Positions 47,100-55,828 of a stretch of 64,000 nt of DNA are shown here, piece after piece. The translations under genes were made by a program, and so were the position numbers. Each line of letters starts with the position of its first letter. Positions within the stretch are counted from its first letter, which is position 1. The notes beneath the pieces are model-generated. The model saw only the letters and a program-made list of their open reading frames with translations. It did no database searches and was not told the origin of the DNA. Origin of the DNA: UBA7985 sp002711265 (GTDB lineage Bacteria > Pseudomonadota > Alphaproteobacteria > UBA7985); contig CBFIBS010000003.1 in the NCBI GenBank assembly GCA_965660945.1, positions 120,577 to 184,576 of the forward strand, in the 5' to 3' direction.

Positions 47100-47171
47100 G
47101 AACGATGCTTTCTTAAATGAGGGTCTGGCGTCGGCGGAATGGGACGGGCCGGGGCCCGTCCCGCGAAAAGG

Positions 47172-48575
47172 TCAGTCGGCCTTGGTCATCGGCTTGGCCG
47201 CCGCCGCAGCAGCAACAACAGCGCCCCCGCCCTGGCTCGATGGCAGCACAGGTTCGGAGATCGAGGCGGGCAGCGTCCGGGTCCGTTCGAACAGACCCAG
47301 CACCGGCATCAGCACGATGAAGAAACCGAAGTAGTAGAGCATGAACAGCACGCCCCACTGCTGGGTCGAACCCCAGACGAAGCCATTCTCAGCTTCGAAG
47401 CCCAGCGGGATACGGCCGAACGGCGTCGGGATGAAGAAGGCTTCACCCGAGGTCTGCGCCCCGACCAGCGCGAGGATCACGCAGGTCAGCACGAAGCCCC
47501 AGAACGCCAGCCGGTACAGCGGCCGGAAGCGCGCGGACCGCACCGGGGAGGTGTCGAGCCACGGCAGCAGGAACAGCACGCCGAGCGAACCGCCCATGGC
47601 GAGGGCACCCAGCTGCTTTCCGGTGATCACCAGACCGAAGATGTTCAGGTCCCAGGTAAAGACCTTCAGGATCGCGTAGAACGGCAGCAGGTACCATTCG
47701 GGCACGATGTGGGACGGCAGGTTGTAGTCCGTCGGCTGGTTGTTGATCGCCTCGGCCAGACGCTCCGGCGCCCAGGCAACAACCGCCAGGTAGATGGTGA
47801 AGAACACTGACAGGCCGAAGATGTCCTTGAAGGTGTAGTAGGGGTGGAAGGACACGGTGTCCTTCTTCGACTTGATGTCGACCCCCAGCGGGTTGTTGGA
47901 ACCCACGGTCTGCAGCGTCAGAATGTGCAGAATCACCACGCCAGCGAGGATGAACGGCAGCAGGAAGTGCAGCGCAAAGAAGCGGTTCAGGAGCGCGTCA
48001 TCCACGTCCTCACCCCCGCGCAGCAGCATCAGGATATCGTCGCCCAGAACCGGGATTGCGGTGAAGACTTGGGTGATCACCTCAGCAGCGGCGAAGGACA
48101 TTACGCCCCAGACCAGCGAGTAACCGAGGAAGGCAATCGCCATCATCAGGATCAGGATGATACAGCCCAGAATCCACAGCAGTTCCCGCGGCGCCTTGTA
48201 CGAGCCGTAGTAGAGGCTGCGGAACATGTGGAAGATCACGGCGATGAAGAAGAACGACGCCCCAACCGAGTGGATGTAGCGCAGGAACATCCCGCCCTTA
48301 ACGTCGCGCATGATGTGCTCGACCGAGCGGAACGCCTGGTTGATGCCGTAGGTGTCTTCCTGAACCGATGGCTTGTAGTGCATGGCCAGGAACAGACCGG
48401 TCACGATCATAACCAGCAGCATGATCCCGGAGATCGAGCCGAAGTTCCACCAGTAGTTCAGGTTCTTGGGGTAGGCGTGCTTCGTCATCGAGTAGTGTAC
48501 GGCACGCAGAATAGGGAGACGTTCGTCAAAGCCCTTGAGCAGGGGATTGGTGAACGGTGAACGAGAGCCAGCCAT
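47172..48575 (-). CDS. petB: Cytochrome b with an atypical Qo site
   Basis: Di-haem membrane subunit of bc1, 467 residues, full-length form. Haem histidines lie in LRYIHSVGASFFFIAVIFH and ALHFLLPF...VVILH; the Qo PEWY motif is present (VPEWYLLPFYAILK). The cd1 segment, normally PWGQMSFWGATVIT, reads VWGVMSFAAAEVIT, so Trp142 and Gly143 (yeast numbering) are both Ala. The following loop (LMLLRGGEDVDDALLN) also departs from the usual WLWGGFSVDNATLN. The C-terminus has a Gly/Ala-rich tail of about 30 residues. Five bases separate it from the Rieske gene. Confidence 0.96.
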   Translation of the reverse strand: MAGSRSPFTNPLLKGFDERLPILRAVHYSMTKHAYPKNLNYWWNFGSISGIMLLVMIVTGLFLAMHYKPSVQEDTYGINQAFRSVEHIMRDVKGGMFLRYIHSVGASFFFIAVIFHMFRSLYYGSYKAPRELLWILGCIILILMMAIAFLGYSLVWGVMSFAAAEVITQVFTAIPVLGDDILMLLRGGEDVDDALLNRFFALHFLLPFILAGVVILHILTLQTVGSNNPLGVDIKSKKDTVSFHPYYTFKDIFGLSVFFTIYLAVVAWAPERLAEAINNQPTDYNLPSHIVPEWYLLPFYAILKVFTWDLNIFGLVITGKQLGALAMGGSLGVLFLLPWLDTSPVRSARFRPLYRLAFWGFVLTCVILALVGAQTSGEAFFIPTPFGRIPLGFEAENGFVWGSTQQWGVLFMLYYFGFFIVLMPVLGLFERTRTLPASISEPVLPSSQGGGAVVAAAAAAKPMTKAD

Positions 48576-48580
48576 CAGAC

Positions 48581-49129
48581 TTAGGCCTCCTTACCAATAA
48601 CAATCATGTCGTCGGAAGCGAAGAAGTACTTCGGCACCGGCAGGTTCGCCGGGGACGGGCCCTTGCGGATCCGGCCGGACGTGTCGAACTGCGAGTTGTG
48701 GCAGGGGCAGAAGTAGCCACCGTATTCGCCACGCTTCTCACCCGCTGCGGTGCCCTGCGGCGGGCAACCCAGGTGCGGACACTGCAGACGCAGCACCAGC
48801 CATTCGGGCCGCTTGACCCGGTCGGCATCGGGCTGAGGGTCGCGCATCGGGCTGGCGTCGTCCGCCACCGCTGCTGCGATCTCTTCGGCCGTCCGGCGCC
48901 GGATCGAGTACTTTTTCCGGCCTGCTGTCGCGATGATGCCAGAGCCTTCGGAGATGCCTTCGAGCGAAACCTCGATGACACCGCCGCCCGCTACGTCACG
49001 GGTCGGGGTCATGGTCCGGATCAGTCCGACACCGCCAGCGGCGGCACCAATGCCCGCCATGGTCATGGTGGACAGGACGAGGAAATTACGGCGATCCGGG
49101 TTTGCGACGTCGTTCGGCGTGTCAGCCAT
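48581..49129 (-). CDS. petA: Ubiquinol-cytochrome c reductase iron-sulfur subunit (Rieske)
   Basis: Twin-arginine N-terminus DRRNFLVLSTMTMAG with a membrane helix. The [2Fe-2S] ligands are in CPHLGCPP and CPCHNSQFD; the usual forms are CTHLGC and CPCHGS, so both clusters have small changes. ATG 49129 is chosen; the open frame runs further upstream. First gene of petABC. Confidence 0.95.
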   Translation of the reverse strand: MADTPNDVANPDRRNFLVLSTMTMAGIGAAAGGVGLIRTMTPTRDVAGGGVIEVSLEGISEGSGIIATAGRKKYSIRRRTAEEIAAAVADDASPMRDPQPDADRVKRPEWLVLRLQCPHLGCPPQGTAAGEKRGEYGGYFCPCHNSQFDTSGRIRKGPSPANLPVPKYFFASDDMIVIGKEA

Positions 49130-49423
49130 TTGCGAAGTCCTTCTTCCTTCAAAATATGCAACGCCCGAACAGGTTTTGGGCACTGCGGCGAAGAGTGGTT
49201 AACCCACGCTGTCCACCCTGCCCGAAAACGGGTCAGGTACCAGAGTGACTCAGTGTCACGACCGGCACGAACAGCACGATTTTGCACCCCACGAACGATG
49301 GTGTGAGACGGCTATACCCAAGCGTCCGTTTAGGGTCTAGCCCCGGTATTCGATAAGCTGTTATTCGTCCTTACTGTAACAAGCGCGGCCTCAGGCTCCG
49401 CAGACCCGAAAGGCCCCGGTGGA

Positions 49424-49912
49424 TTGTCCTCGAAGCGACCCTCAATCGCCCTGTTTGAACCTGACATTCCGCAGAACGCGGGGGCGATCATGCGGCTCTG
49501 TGCCTGCCTCGATCTGCCCCTGCACATCATCGAACCCTGTGGGTTTCTGCTGGATGACCGGAAACTGCGCCGCGCTGGCATGGACTATCGGCAGGATACG
49601 CAGCTGACCCGGCACGATGACTGGACGGCCTTTGCCGGTGCAGTGGCGCCGGCGCGGCTGATCCTCGCCTCGGCCCACGCCGCCCAGCCGCTGCCCGAAT
49701 TCCGTTTCGCGCCCGGAGACATCATTGTTCTCGGCCGGGAGAGCGCCGGCGCGCCGGACTATGTGCATGCGGCGTGTCAGCACCGCGTGCGCCTGCCCCT
49801 TGCCCCGGGGCGGCGCTCCCTCAATGTAGCGCAGGCGGCGGGCATTTTTGCCTATGAGGCCTGCCGCCAACTCGATTGGTTCACTGATTTGGGAGACCAC
49901 AGCCGTGACTGA
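49424..49912 (+). CDS. trmL: tRNA (cytidine(34)-2'-O)-methyltransferase
   Basis: SPOUT methyltransferase for the wobble base of tRNA-Leu. ALFEPDIPQNAGAIMRLCACLDLPLHIIEPCGF, VLGRESAGAPDYVHA and LNVAQAAGIFAYEA are the knot motifs. Start is TTG 49424. Its end overlaps the hemF GTG by eight bases. Divergent from petA across 294 bases. Confidence 0.93.
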   Translation: MSSKRPSIALFEPDIPQNAGAIMRLCACLDLPLHIIEPCGFLLDDRKLRRAGMDYRQDTQLTRHDDWTAFAGAVAPARLILASAHAAQPLPEFRFAPGDIIVLGRESAGAPDYVHAACQHRVRLPLAPGRRSLNVAQAAGIFAYEACRQLDWFTDLGDHSRD

Positions 49913-50846
49913 GGCCACCACCAAGGGCGCAACCGCCGCCCCCGAGGCCGACCTGCCGTGGTGGCGGGGAACGTCGCCACTCCCCGATCAAGGCGCCATC
50001 GATGCCCGAAAGACCCGGGCCGAAGACTGGTTTCGCGGCCTGCGGGATCGTATCTGCGCGGACTTCGAAGGTCTTGAAGACAGTGGTGGGCCGGACCACC
50101 CCCAGACCGCCGGCATTGCGCCGGGGCGCTTCCAGCGCAAGGCCTGGGACCGTCCCGATGGCGGTGGCGGTGTCATGTCGATCATGAAAGGCCGGGTGTT
50201 CGAGAAGGTCGGGGTCAACATTTCAGTCGTTTCTGGGCAGTTCAGCCCCGAATTTGCGAAGTCGATTCCCGGCGCTAGCGACGACCCCCGGTTCTATGCG
50301 GCCGGGATCAGCCTCGTCGCCCACATGCACAGTCCGCTGGTCCCCGCCGTGCACATGAACACGCGCATGATCATTACCACCAAGGGCTGGTTCGGCGGCG
50401 GTGCCGACCTCACCCCCATGGTGCCGCACGAGCCCGACACCCGACACTTTCACGGCACGCTTCAAGCCGCCTGTGACCAGCACCACGCCGATTTCTATCC
50501 CGCCTTCCGTGACTGGTGTGACCGCTACTTCTTCCTGCCTCACCGCAACGAACCGCGCGGGGTCGGCGGGATCTTCTACGACTATCTCGACACCGGCGAC
50601 TGGGAGGCGGATTTCGCCCTGACCCGCGACGTTGGGGAGGCTTTCCGCAAGGCCTACGTCCCGCTGGTCGAGCAGCACAGCAAACGGCCCTGGACCGACG
50701 AGGAGCGCACGCACCAGCTCAAGCGTCGGGGGCGCTACGTGGAATTCAACCTGCTGCACGACCGGGGCACCCTGTTCGGTCTGAAAACCGGCGGTAACGT
50801 CGAGGCCATCCTGATGTCATTGCCGCCCGCCGTGGGCTGGGACTGA
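49905..50846 (+). CDS. hemF: Oxygen-dependent coproporphyrinogen III oxidase
   Basis: Haem synthesis step using O2. RKAWDRPDGGGGVMSIM, VSGQFSPEF, VPAVHMNTRMI, GGGADLTPM, DRYFFLPHRNEPRGVGGIFYDYL and the end RRGRYVEFNLLHDRGTLFGLKTGG are complete. GTG 49905 with GGGAG eight bases upstream is the start. An aerobic or microaerobic lifestyle is implied. The operon trmL-hemF ends at the terminator at 50866. Confidence 0.96.
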   Translation: MTEATTKGATAAPEADLPWWRGTSPLPDQGAIDARKTRAEDWFRGLRDRICADFEGLEDSGGPDHPQTAGIAPGRFQRKAWDRPDGGGGVMSIMKGRVFEKVGVNISVVSGQFSPEFAKSIPGASDDPRFYAAGISLVAHMHSPLVPAVHMNTRMIITTKGWFGGGADLTPMVPHEPDTRHFHGTLQAACDQHHADFYPAFRDWCDRYFFLPHRNEPRGVGGIFYDYLDTGDWEADFALTRDVGEAFRKAYVPLVEQHSKRPWTDEERTHQLKRRGRYVEFNLLHDRGTLFGLKTGGNVEAILMSLPPAVGWD

Positions 50847-50865
50847 CCCCGCTCGCAACCGAAAC

Positions 50866-50897
50866 GACAAAGGGCGGCCCGAGAGCCGCCCTTTGTC
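50866..50897. terminator. Bidirectional terminator between hemF and lysR
   Basis: GACAAAGGGCGGC / GCCGCCCTTTGTC, a 13-bp perfect stem with a six-base loop. Serves the converging hemF and LysR genes. Confidence 0.9.
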
Positions 50898-50948
50898 CTG
50901 CGAATTCTGATCGGTTCAGTGCTTCGATCAGTGCCTTGATCGCCGTCC

Positions 50949-51836
50949 TCAGAACTGCGAGGCGCGGACCTTTTCCAACAGGAAGTCGCGGAACACGTTG
51001 ACCCGCTGGGTCGAACGCAGCTCTTCGGGGTAGACGAAGAACGCCTGGAACGACGGGCCGGCCACATCGGGCAGTACCCGCACGAGACCTTCGCGCCCTT
51101 CGACCATGTAGTCCGGGATCGCTGCGATGCCGGCACCGGCTTCGACCACGTTCCGGATCGCGAAGATATTGTTCAGCGACATCGACGGGCGACGCTTGCC
51201 GGTTTCACGGCCTGCAGTCTCCAGCCAGTTCAGATCCGGGACCGGCGGACGCGTGTCGGTGCCGAAGATAATGATGCGGTGCTGGTCCAGATCGTTCAGC
51301 GTCGCTGGCGTGCCGTACTCGTCGAGGTAGCCCGGCGCCGCGTACAGGTGGCTGTGCGCCTCGAACAGCGGACGCTGGATCAGGTCCGGCTGATGCGGTG
51401 GGTAAAGACGGATTGCAATATCCGCCTGGCGCATCGACAGGTCCAGTTCCTTGTCTTCGAGGATCAGGTGCAGCTCGATCTCGGGGTACTTGGCCATGAA
51501 CTCCGCCATCAGCGGGGCGAGCCAGGTGCTGCCCAGAGCCACGGTCGCGGTCACGCGCAGGTCGCCGGACGGTGAATCCTTGGAATCGCGCAGGCGGGCT
51601 TCAACCAGCGATAGCTTGCCGAATACTTCGTGCGCGGTGTTGTAGAGAAGCTCACCCTGCTCGGTGAGGATCAGGCCTCGGGCATGGCGGTGAAACAGCG
51701 TGGTCGACAGGCTTTCTTCCAGAGCAGAAATCTGGCGGCTGACAGCCGACTGACTGAGATTCAGGTCTTCCCCTGCATGCGTGAAGCTGCCTGCTTCAGC
51801 CACGGCGTGAAAGACGCGCAATTTATCCCAATCCAT
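50949..51836 (-). CDS. LysR-family transcriptional regulator
   Basis: 295 residues. N-terminal helix-turn-helix FTHAGEDLNLSQSAVSRQISALEESLSTTLFHR, then a substrate-binding domain (GDLRVTATVALGSTWLAPLMAEFMAKYPEIELHL). The conserved Trp in STWLAPL and ending VFRDFLLEKV suggest the GcvA-like subgroup. Target genes are not evident; it converges on hemF. Confidence 0.93.
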   Translation of the reverse strand: MDWDKLRVFHAVAEAGSFTHAGEDLNLSQSAVSRQISALEESLSTTLFHRHARGLILTEQGELLYNTAHEVFGKLSLVEARLRDSKDSPSGDLRVTATVALGSTWLAPLMAEFMAKYPEIELHLILEDKELDLSMRQADIAIRLYPPHQPDLIQRPLFEAHSHLYAAPGYLDEYGTPATLNDLDQHRIIIFGTDTRPPVPDLNWLETAGRETGKRRPSMSLNNIFAIRNVVEAGAGIAAIPDYMVEGREGLVRVLPDVAGPSFQAFFVYPEELRSTQRVNVFRDFLLEKVRASQF

Positions 51837-52049
51837 GGGTTATCCTTCAGTAACGCTACAAAAGAGGGCGTCCGACAGCCGGAGCCCTGCTTTTTTTGCA
51901 TGGCTTGAGGCGTAAAAGTCAAACTTAAATCGCTGAATTTCCTAAGTTTACAACCAGAACGGCGAAAACAGCCTGTGCGCATGCCTTAATCTGATAATGT
52001 TGTGTAGTTTACGGGGCTTTCAGCCTTCGACCAGCGCCTGAAAAGAGCA

Positions 52050-52081
52050 GAGGCCGGGAACGGATGCGTGTTCCCGGCCTC
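52050..52081 (-). terminator. Terminator after the XRE regulator
   Basis: GAGGCCGGGAAC / GTTCCCGGCCTC, 12-bp perfect stem, eight-base loop, with TGCTCTTTT on the minus-strand 3' side. Confidence 0.85.
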
Positions 52082-52137
52082 GCTGGTTTAGGCGGCGGAC
52101 TGATCGCGGAGATCAGTCTGATGTCGGTGTGATGGTG

Positions 52138-52611
52138 TCAGAGGCCCAGTGAGTCCAGCGCCTCAGCGGACTCATCGGCGTCGCTGCCCGACAGCGCCTT
52201 GACCAGCGCGTAGACGCGGCGACGGACGATCGGGTGGCTGATCTTGTAGTACGACCGGACCAGCTCCAGCGTTTCGCGCTTGGCGAAGGGGTCCTGCCCA
52301 TCCGGCGTATCATGATTGTGGTCGTTGTCGGACGGGCGCTGGCCCCCGATCACATCGTCGGTCATGCCTTCGTAGAAATAAGAGACCTGAACATCGAGGA
52401 TGCGGCCGAGTTCGTAGAGACGGCTGGCGGAGATCCGGTTGGTGCCGCGCTCGTATTTCTGAACCTGCTGGAAGGAAAGGTTCAGCTCGTCGCCCAGTGC
52501 TTCCTGGGACATGCCGAGCAGGGTACGGCGCAGGCGCAGGCGCTCGCCCACGTAGGCATCGATGGCGTGAGGGGAGCGGGCGGACACACCTTTGCGGAGA
52601 GCGTCATTCAT
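52138..52611 (-). CDS. XRE-family helix-turn-helix regulator
   Basis: 157 residues of a type widespread in alphaproteobacteria. HTH: LGMSQEALGDELNLSFQQVQKYERGTNRISASRLYELGRIL; after it come an Asp/His-rich linker and a helical tail LELVRSYYKISHPIVRRRVYALVKAL. Homologues include SinR-like regulators of unknown targets. Divergent from the imuA promoter region. Confidence 0.92.
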   Translation of the reverse strand: MNDALRKGVSARSPHAIDAYVGERLRLRRTLLGMSQEALGDELNLSFQQVQKYERGTNRISASRLYELGRILDVQVSYFYEGMTDDVIGGQRPSDNDHNHDTPDGQDPFAKRETLELVRSYYKISHPIVRRRVYALVKALSGSDADESAEALDSLGL

Positions 52612-52910
52612 GCCGTTGTCTCTTTCTGTTCGTGTTGATCTGCGGTCAGTGACAGCGTCAGAGGGTTCGGTCAGGCCGGTAAAGGCGCGTGCTTAACACT
52701 TGCAGGTGTCGTAAGCACAGACGCCTTCGCGCAAGCCCTAGTCGAGTGTTGAGTAGCCTTTGCACCCAAGAGAGGCAACCTGTTAGTCATTTTCAGGGAT
52801 ATGTGCCGAGGTTAAAGTGAAACATCTTTTCAAAAATGAAAAAAGAAAATCATTTTGACTGGAGGAATGACATTTTTGGCTGTTCTGGGGTTGTCGTCTG
52901 CAGAAGATGA

Positions 52911-52925
52911 GAACAAAAAAAGAAC
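52911..52925. promoter_or_regulatory. LexA operator (SOS box) for imuA-imuB-dnaE2
   Basis: GAACAAAAAAAGAAC is a perfect GAAC-N7-GAAC direct repeat, the LexA site of alphaproteobacteria. It lies 122 bases before the imuA ATG and just ahead of the likely promoter. The 435-base gap 52612-53046 around it is AT-richer than its surroundings and holds no gene. Confidence 0.93.
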
Positions 52926-52932
52926 TTTTTGG

Positions 52933-52962
52933 TTGACCCCAATCCGAATCACCCCGTAGAGA
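52933..52962 (+). promoter_or_regulatory. Candidate imuA promoter
   Basis: TTGACC (52933-52938) and TAGAGA (52957-52962) are 18 bases apart, immediately downstream of the LexA box. LexA bound there would block RNA polymerase. Confidence 0.5.
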
Positions 52963-53046
52963 AATTGGAACAAAGAGAGTACAACCGCCTGCCCGGCGCA
53001 GCATTTGACAAGCCATGGGCAGCCCGAACGGAAAAGCATCGCCACC

Positions 53047-54054
53047 ATGGCAGACCCCCTGACCGAGCGCCCTCAACCCGCGCATACGCTTGATTCACTG
53101 CGCGCCCTGATCGCACGGGTGGAGCGGCGACCGGCGCCAAAGCTGGCCCGTCCTGTCGCGGAGCAGGCCGCTGCGCGGCCGCCGCTGCTGCCCTTCGAGA
53201 TCGGTGATGTTGATGCGGCCCTGCAAGGGGGCCTCGCCTACGACTGCCTGCAGGAAGTGCTGCCAGCGCGTACGGAATGGGATGATGGCCTGACCACCGC
53301 GTTCTGCGCGAGCCTGCTGATCCGTCGTCGGCAGGAAGAGCAGTGCGATCAGCCCACCCGCAATGAACCGGCGCCGCTGTTCTGGATCACCCAGCATGAT
53401 ACGGCCGGGTCGGGGCTATCGGCACAGGGACTGGTCAGCCTCGGTCTGGATCCACACGCGTTGTGGCTGGTTCAGGTGCGTAATGACAGTGAAGCGCTCT
53501 GGGCCTTCGAGGAGGTACTCGATCACCCTGATGCCCTTGGGGTGGTGTGCGAGCTTTGTCAGCTGGAGCTGGCGCAATCCCACCGACTCAACCTCAAGGC
53601 GGCTGAAACGGCGCGGGAAGACCGGGGCCGGTTGCTGCTTGCCCTGCGCCGGCACAAGGGCGCCCGCCGCCCACAGGCTAACCCGACCGCAGCGGTGACA
53701 CGCTGGCGGCTGGCGTCGATCCCGCCACACTTACTCGCACCCAATGGGCAGGGTCAGACGCGCGTCGCGCCTGATCAGCTCTCACGCCGCCCGGCCCCCG
53801 ATGCGGCCGCCCTGAGCCTGGGGCCGCTGGATGGCCCGGCGCACCAGAACACCGACAGCGGTCAGGACAGCACGTCCAGGCCGTCTTCGCCGCCGCCGCT
53901 GCTCCGGCCGCTGAACCGTGTGCGCTGGCGTGCCGAAATGTTCCGTCAGCGGGGCGGTGCGCCCGCTTCCTGGTTGTTGGAGTGGTCCTATGAGACGCAT
54001 GGTTTCCGTCGTTTGTCCGAGCTTTGCACTGTGGGCACAACAGCGCCGGACTGA
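53047..54054 (+). CDS. imuA: ImuA, RecA/SulA-like damage-inducible protein
   Basis: Part of the SOS translesion-synthesis set ImuA-ImuB-DnaE2. GDVDAALQGGLAYDCLQEVLPA and LFWITQHDTAGSGLSAQGLVSLGLD match ImuA; the RecA-like core is degenerate. The C-terminal Pro/Ser-rich linker leads to RVRWRAEMFRQRGGAPASWLLEW. ATG 53047 is chosen over TTG 53005. The gene overlaps imuB by 65 bases. Confidence 0.9.
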   Translation: MADPLTERPQPAHTLDSLRALIARVERRPAPKLARPVAEQAAARPPLLPFEIGDVDAALQGGLAYDCLQEVLPARTEWDDGLTTAFCASLLIRRRQEEQCDQPTRNEPAPLFWITQHDTAGSGLSAQGLVSLGLDPHALWLVQVRNDSEALWAFEEVLDHPDALGVVCELCQLELAQSHRLNLKAAETAREDRGRLLLALRRHKGARRPQANPTAAVTRWRLASIPPHLLAPNGQGQTRVAPDQLSRRPAPDAAALSLGPLDGPAHQNTDSGQDSTSRPSSPPPLLRPLNRVRWRAEMFRQRGGAPASWLLEWSYETHGFRRLSELCTVGTTAPD

Positions 54055-55828
54055 CCCGGCTGACCCTTTGGTGCTGACGGTTGAGCAGCGCAATCTGGTG
54101 CTGATCCACGACGCCAGTCCAGCGGCCCGGGCGGCCGGGGCGGCGCCGGGGCAGCCGCTGACCGATGCCCGCGCGCTGGTGCCGAAGCTGAAGTCTGTCG
54201 CTGTCGATCTGGCGCGGATCACGGCGGGCTGGCACCGCGTTGCACACTGGCTCACCCGCTACACGCCCTTGGTGGCGCTGGACCCCGCAACCCCGCCGAC
54301 CGGCATGGGGGGCAGTGCCGGGTTCATGCTCGATATCTCCGGCTGCGCGCACCTGTTCGGGGGTGAAGCGGGGCTGCTGCAGGATCTCTCGGCCCGGGTC
54401 GGGCATTGGGGACTGGCGCTGCGGGCGGCCATGGCCGATACCCCACTGGCCGCCTGGGGGCTGGCGCGCTACGGCGGGCAGCCCCTGCTGTGCGTGCCGC
54501 CGGGGGAAACCCGCGCTGCGCTCTATCCCCTGCCGGTGACGGCGCTGAACCTGCCTGAGCCAACCGTGGAGGCTCTGGACCGGCTCGGCCTGCGCCGTAT
54601 CAAGGACCTGGTGGCCCTCGACCGTAGGGCGCTGGGACAGCGGTTCTCGGAAAAACTCAGCCGCAAGCAGGCCGCCGCGCAGGGGGTTAGCGCCGACCGG
54701 CTGCTCGACGCCCTCGACCGGGCGACGGGACAGCGGGCGGATGTCATCGACCCGCTGCTGCCCGCGGCGTCCTATGCCGCCCGCAAACTCTTCCCTGAGC
54801 CCATCGGCACGGCCGAGGCCATCGAACAGACGCTGATCGACCTGATGGCGGTGGTGCTGCCTATGGTCCGGCGCGCGGGGCAGGGGGTGCGTATCGCGCT
54901 GGTGACGCTCTACGGCGTCGACGGCAGCCGCCGGGATTTCCGCCTGCGCTTTCACCGGCCGACCCGCGATCCGGGGCTGGTGCTGCGGCTGTTCCGGGAG
55001 CAGACCGAGACCCTCGACGTCGGCTTCGGGCTCGATGCCGTCGGCCTTGCCGTGCAGCGGGCCGAGGTCGTGCCCGAGCAGCAGGACAGCCTGCTCAGCC
55101 ACGCCGAACTGGGCGCGCATCATCCTGTGCTCGACCGGTTGAGCAACCGTCTGGGCGAGGCGGCCGTGAGCCGGCCGACGTTGCTGGCGCGGCATGGCCC
55201 GCGACAGGCTGAGACTCGGCAGGGGGTCGAGGCGGCCCTGTCGGGGCAGGGGATCGGCATCGGTGGCGCCCCGGGTGATCAGTCGTCGGCCGAGCTGGCC
55301 CGGCAGCGGGCCGCCGCTGCGCTGGATCAGGACTTGGGCGACCCGGAAATCGCCCGGCAGGCTGACCTGAACCGGCCCGCGCCGCCCCGACCGCTGATCC
55401 TCTTCCCCCGACCGCAGCCGGTGAAGCTGCTGGACCCGCAGTCGCTGGCCAGTGGTCTTCGTCCACCGCGGCGCTTCGAGTGGCGGCGGCAGCGGCACCG
55501 GCTGGTGGCCTGGCGTGGCCCCGAGCGGCTGACCCCCGCCTGGTGGGAGCAGCCCAACGGCCATCTGGGCAGCTTTAATGCCGCTGAAAATACCGATGAA
55601 TACAGCGGTGAACGTGCTGCTGGTGAGGACGCCGCCCAAGCAGACGGAAAACCCGCAAACCGCCAACCCGTGACCCGTGACTTCTTCCACGTCGAAGACG
55701 CCGAGGGGCGGCAGCTGTGGATGGCCCGCACTTGTAGCAGCCCTGACGCGCCCTTCGGCGATCGCGCGGGGCAGGCCGACCGGCACCCGGCACGGGTGCA
55801 GTGGACGATCGAGGGCCTATTCGCATGA
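53990..55828 (+). CDS. imuB: ImuB, catalytically inactive Y-family polymerase homologue
   Basis: Adaptor that links ImuA, DnaE2 and the beta clamp. MRRMVSVVCPSFALWAQQRR replaces the metal-binding start of active Y-family polymerases; LDISGCAHLFGGEAGLLQDL and LRRIKDLVALDRRALGQRF (helix-hairpin-helix) are ImuB marks. The C-terminal third is long and variable, with an Asp/Glu-rich stretch, and ends RVQWTIEGLFA. Overlaps dnaE2 by four bases (ATGA). Confidence 0.93.
   Translation: MRRMVSVVCPSFALWAQQRRTDPADPLVLTVEQRNLVLIHDASPAARAAGAAPGQPLTDARALVPKLKSVAVDLARITAGWHRVAHWLTRYTPLVALDPATPPTGMGGSAGFMLDISGCAHLFGGEAGLLQDLSARVGHWGLALRAAMADTPLAAWGLARYGGQPLLCVPPGETRAALYPLPVTALNLPEPTVEALDRLGLRRIKDLVALDRRALGQRFSEKLSRKQAAAQGVSADRLLDALDRATGQRADVIDPLLPAASYAARKLFPEPIGTAEAIEQTLIDLMAVVLPMVRRAGQGVRIALVTLYGVDGSRRDFRLRFHRPTRDPGLVLRLFREQTETLDVGFGLDAVGLAVQRAEVVPEQQDSLLSHAELGAHHPVLDRLSNRLGEAAVSRPTLLARHGPRQAETRQGVEAALSGQGIGIGGAPGDQSSAELARQRAAAALDQDLGDPEIARQADLNRPAPPRPLILFPRPQPVKLLDPQSLASGLRPPRRFEWRRQRHRLVAWRGPERLTPAWWEQPNGHLGSFNAAENTDEYSGERAAGEDAAQADGKPANRQPVTRDFFHVEDAEGRQLWMARTCSSPDAPFGDRAGQADRHPARVQWTIEGLFA

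Noticed and set aside
53678..55786. Long minus-strand open frame opposite imuB
   Set aside because: Shadow of imuB; low-complexity Pro/Arg/Gln protein with no domain.
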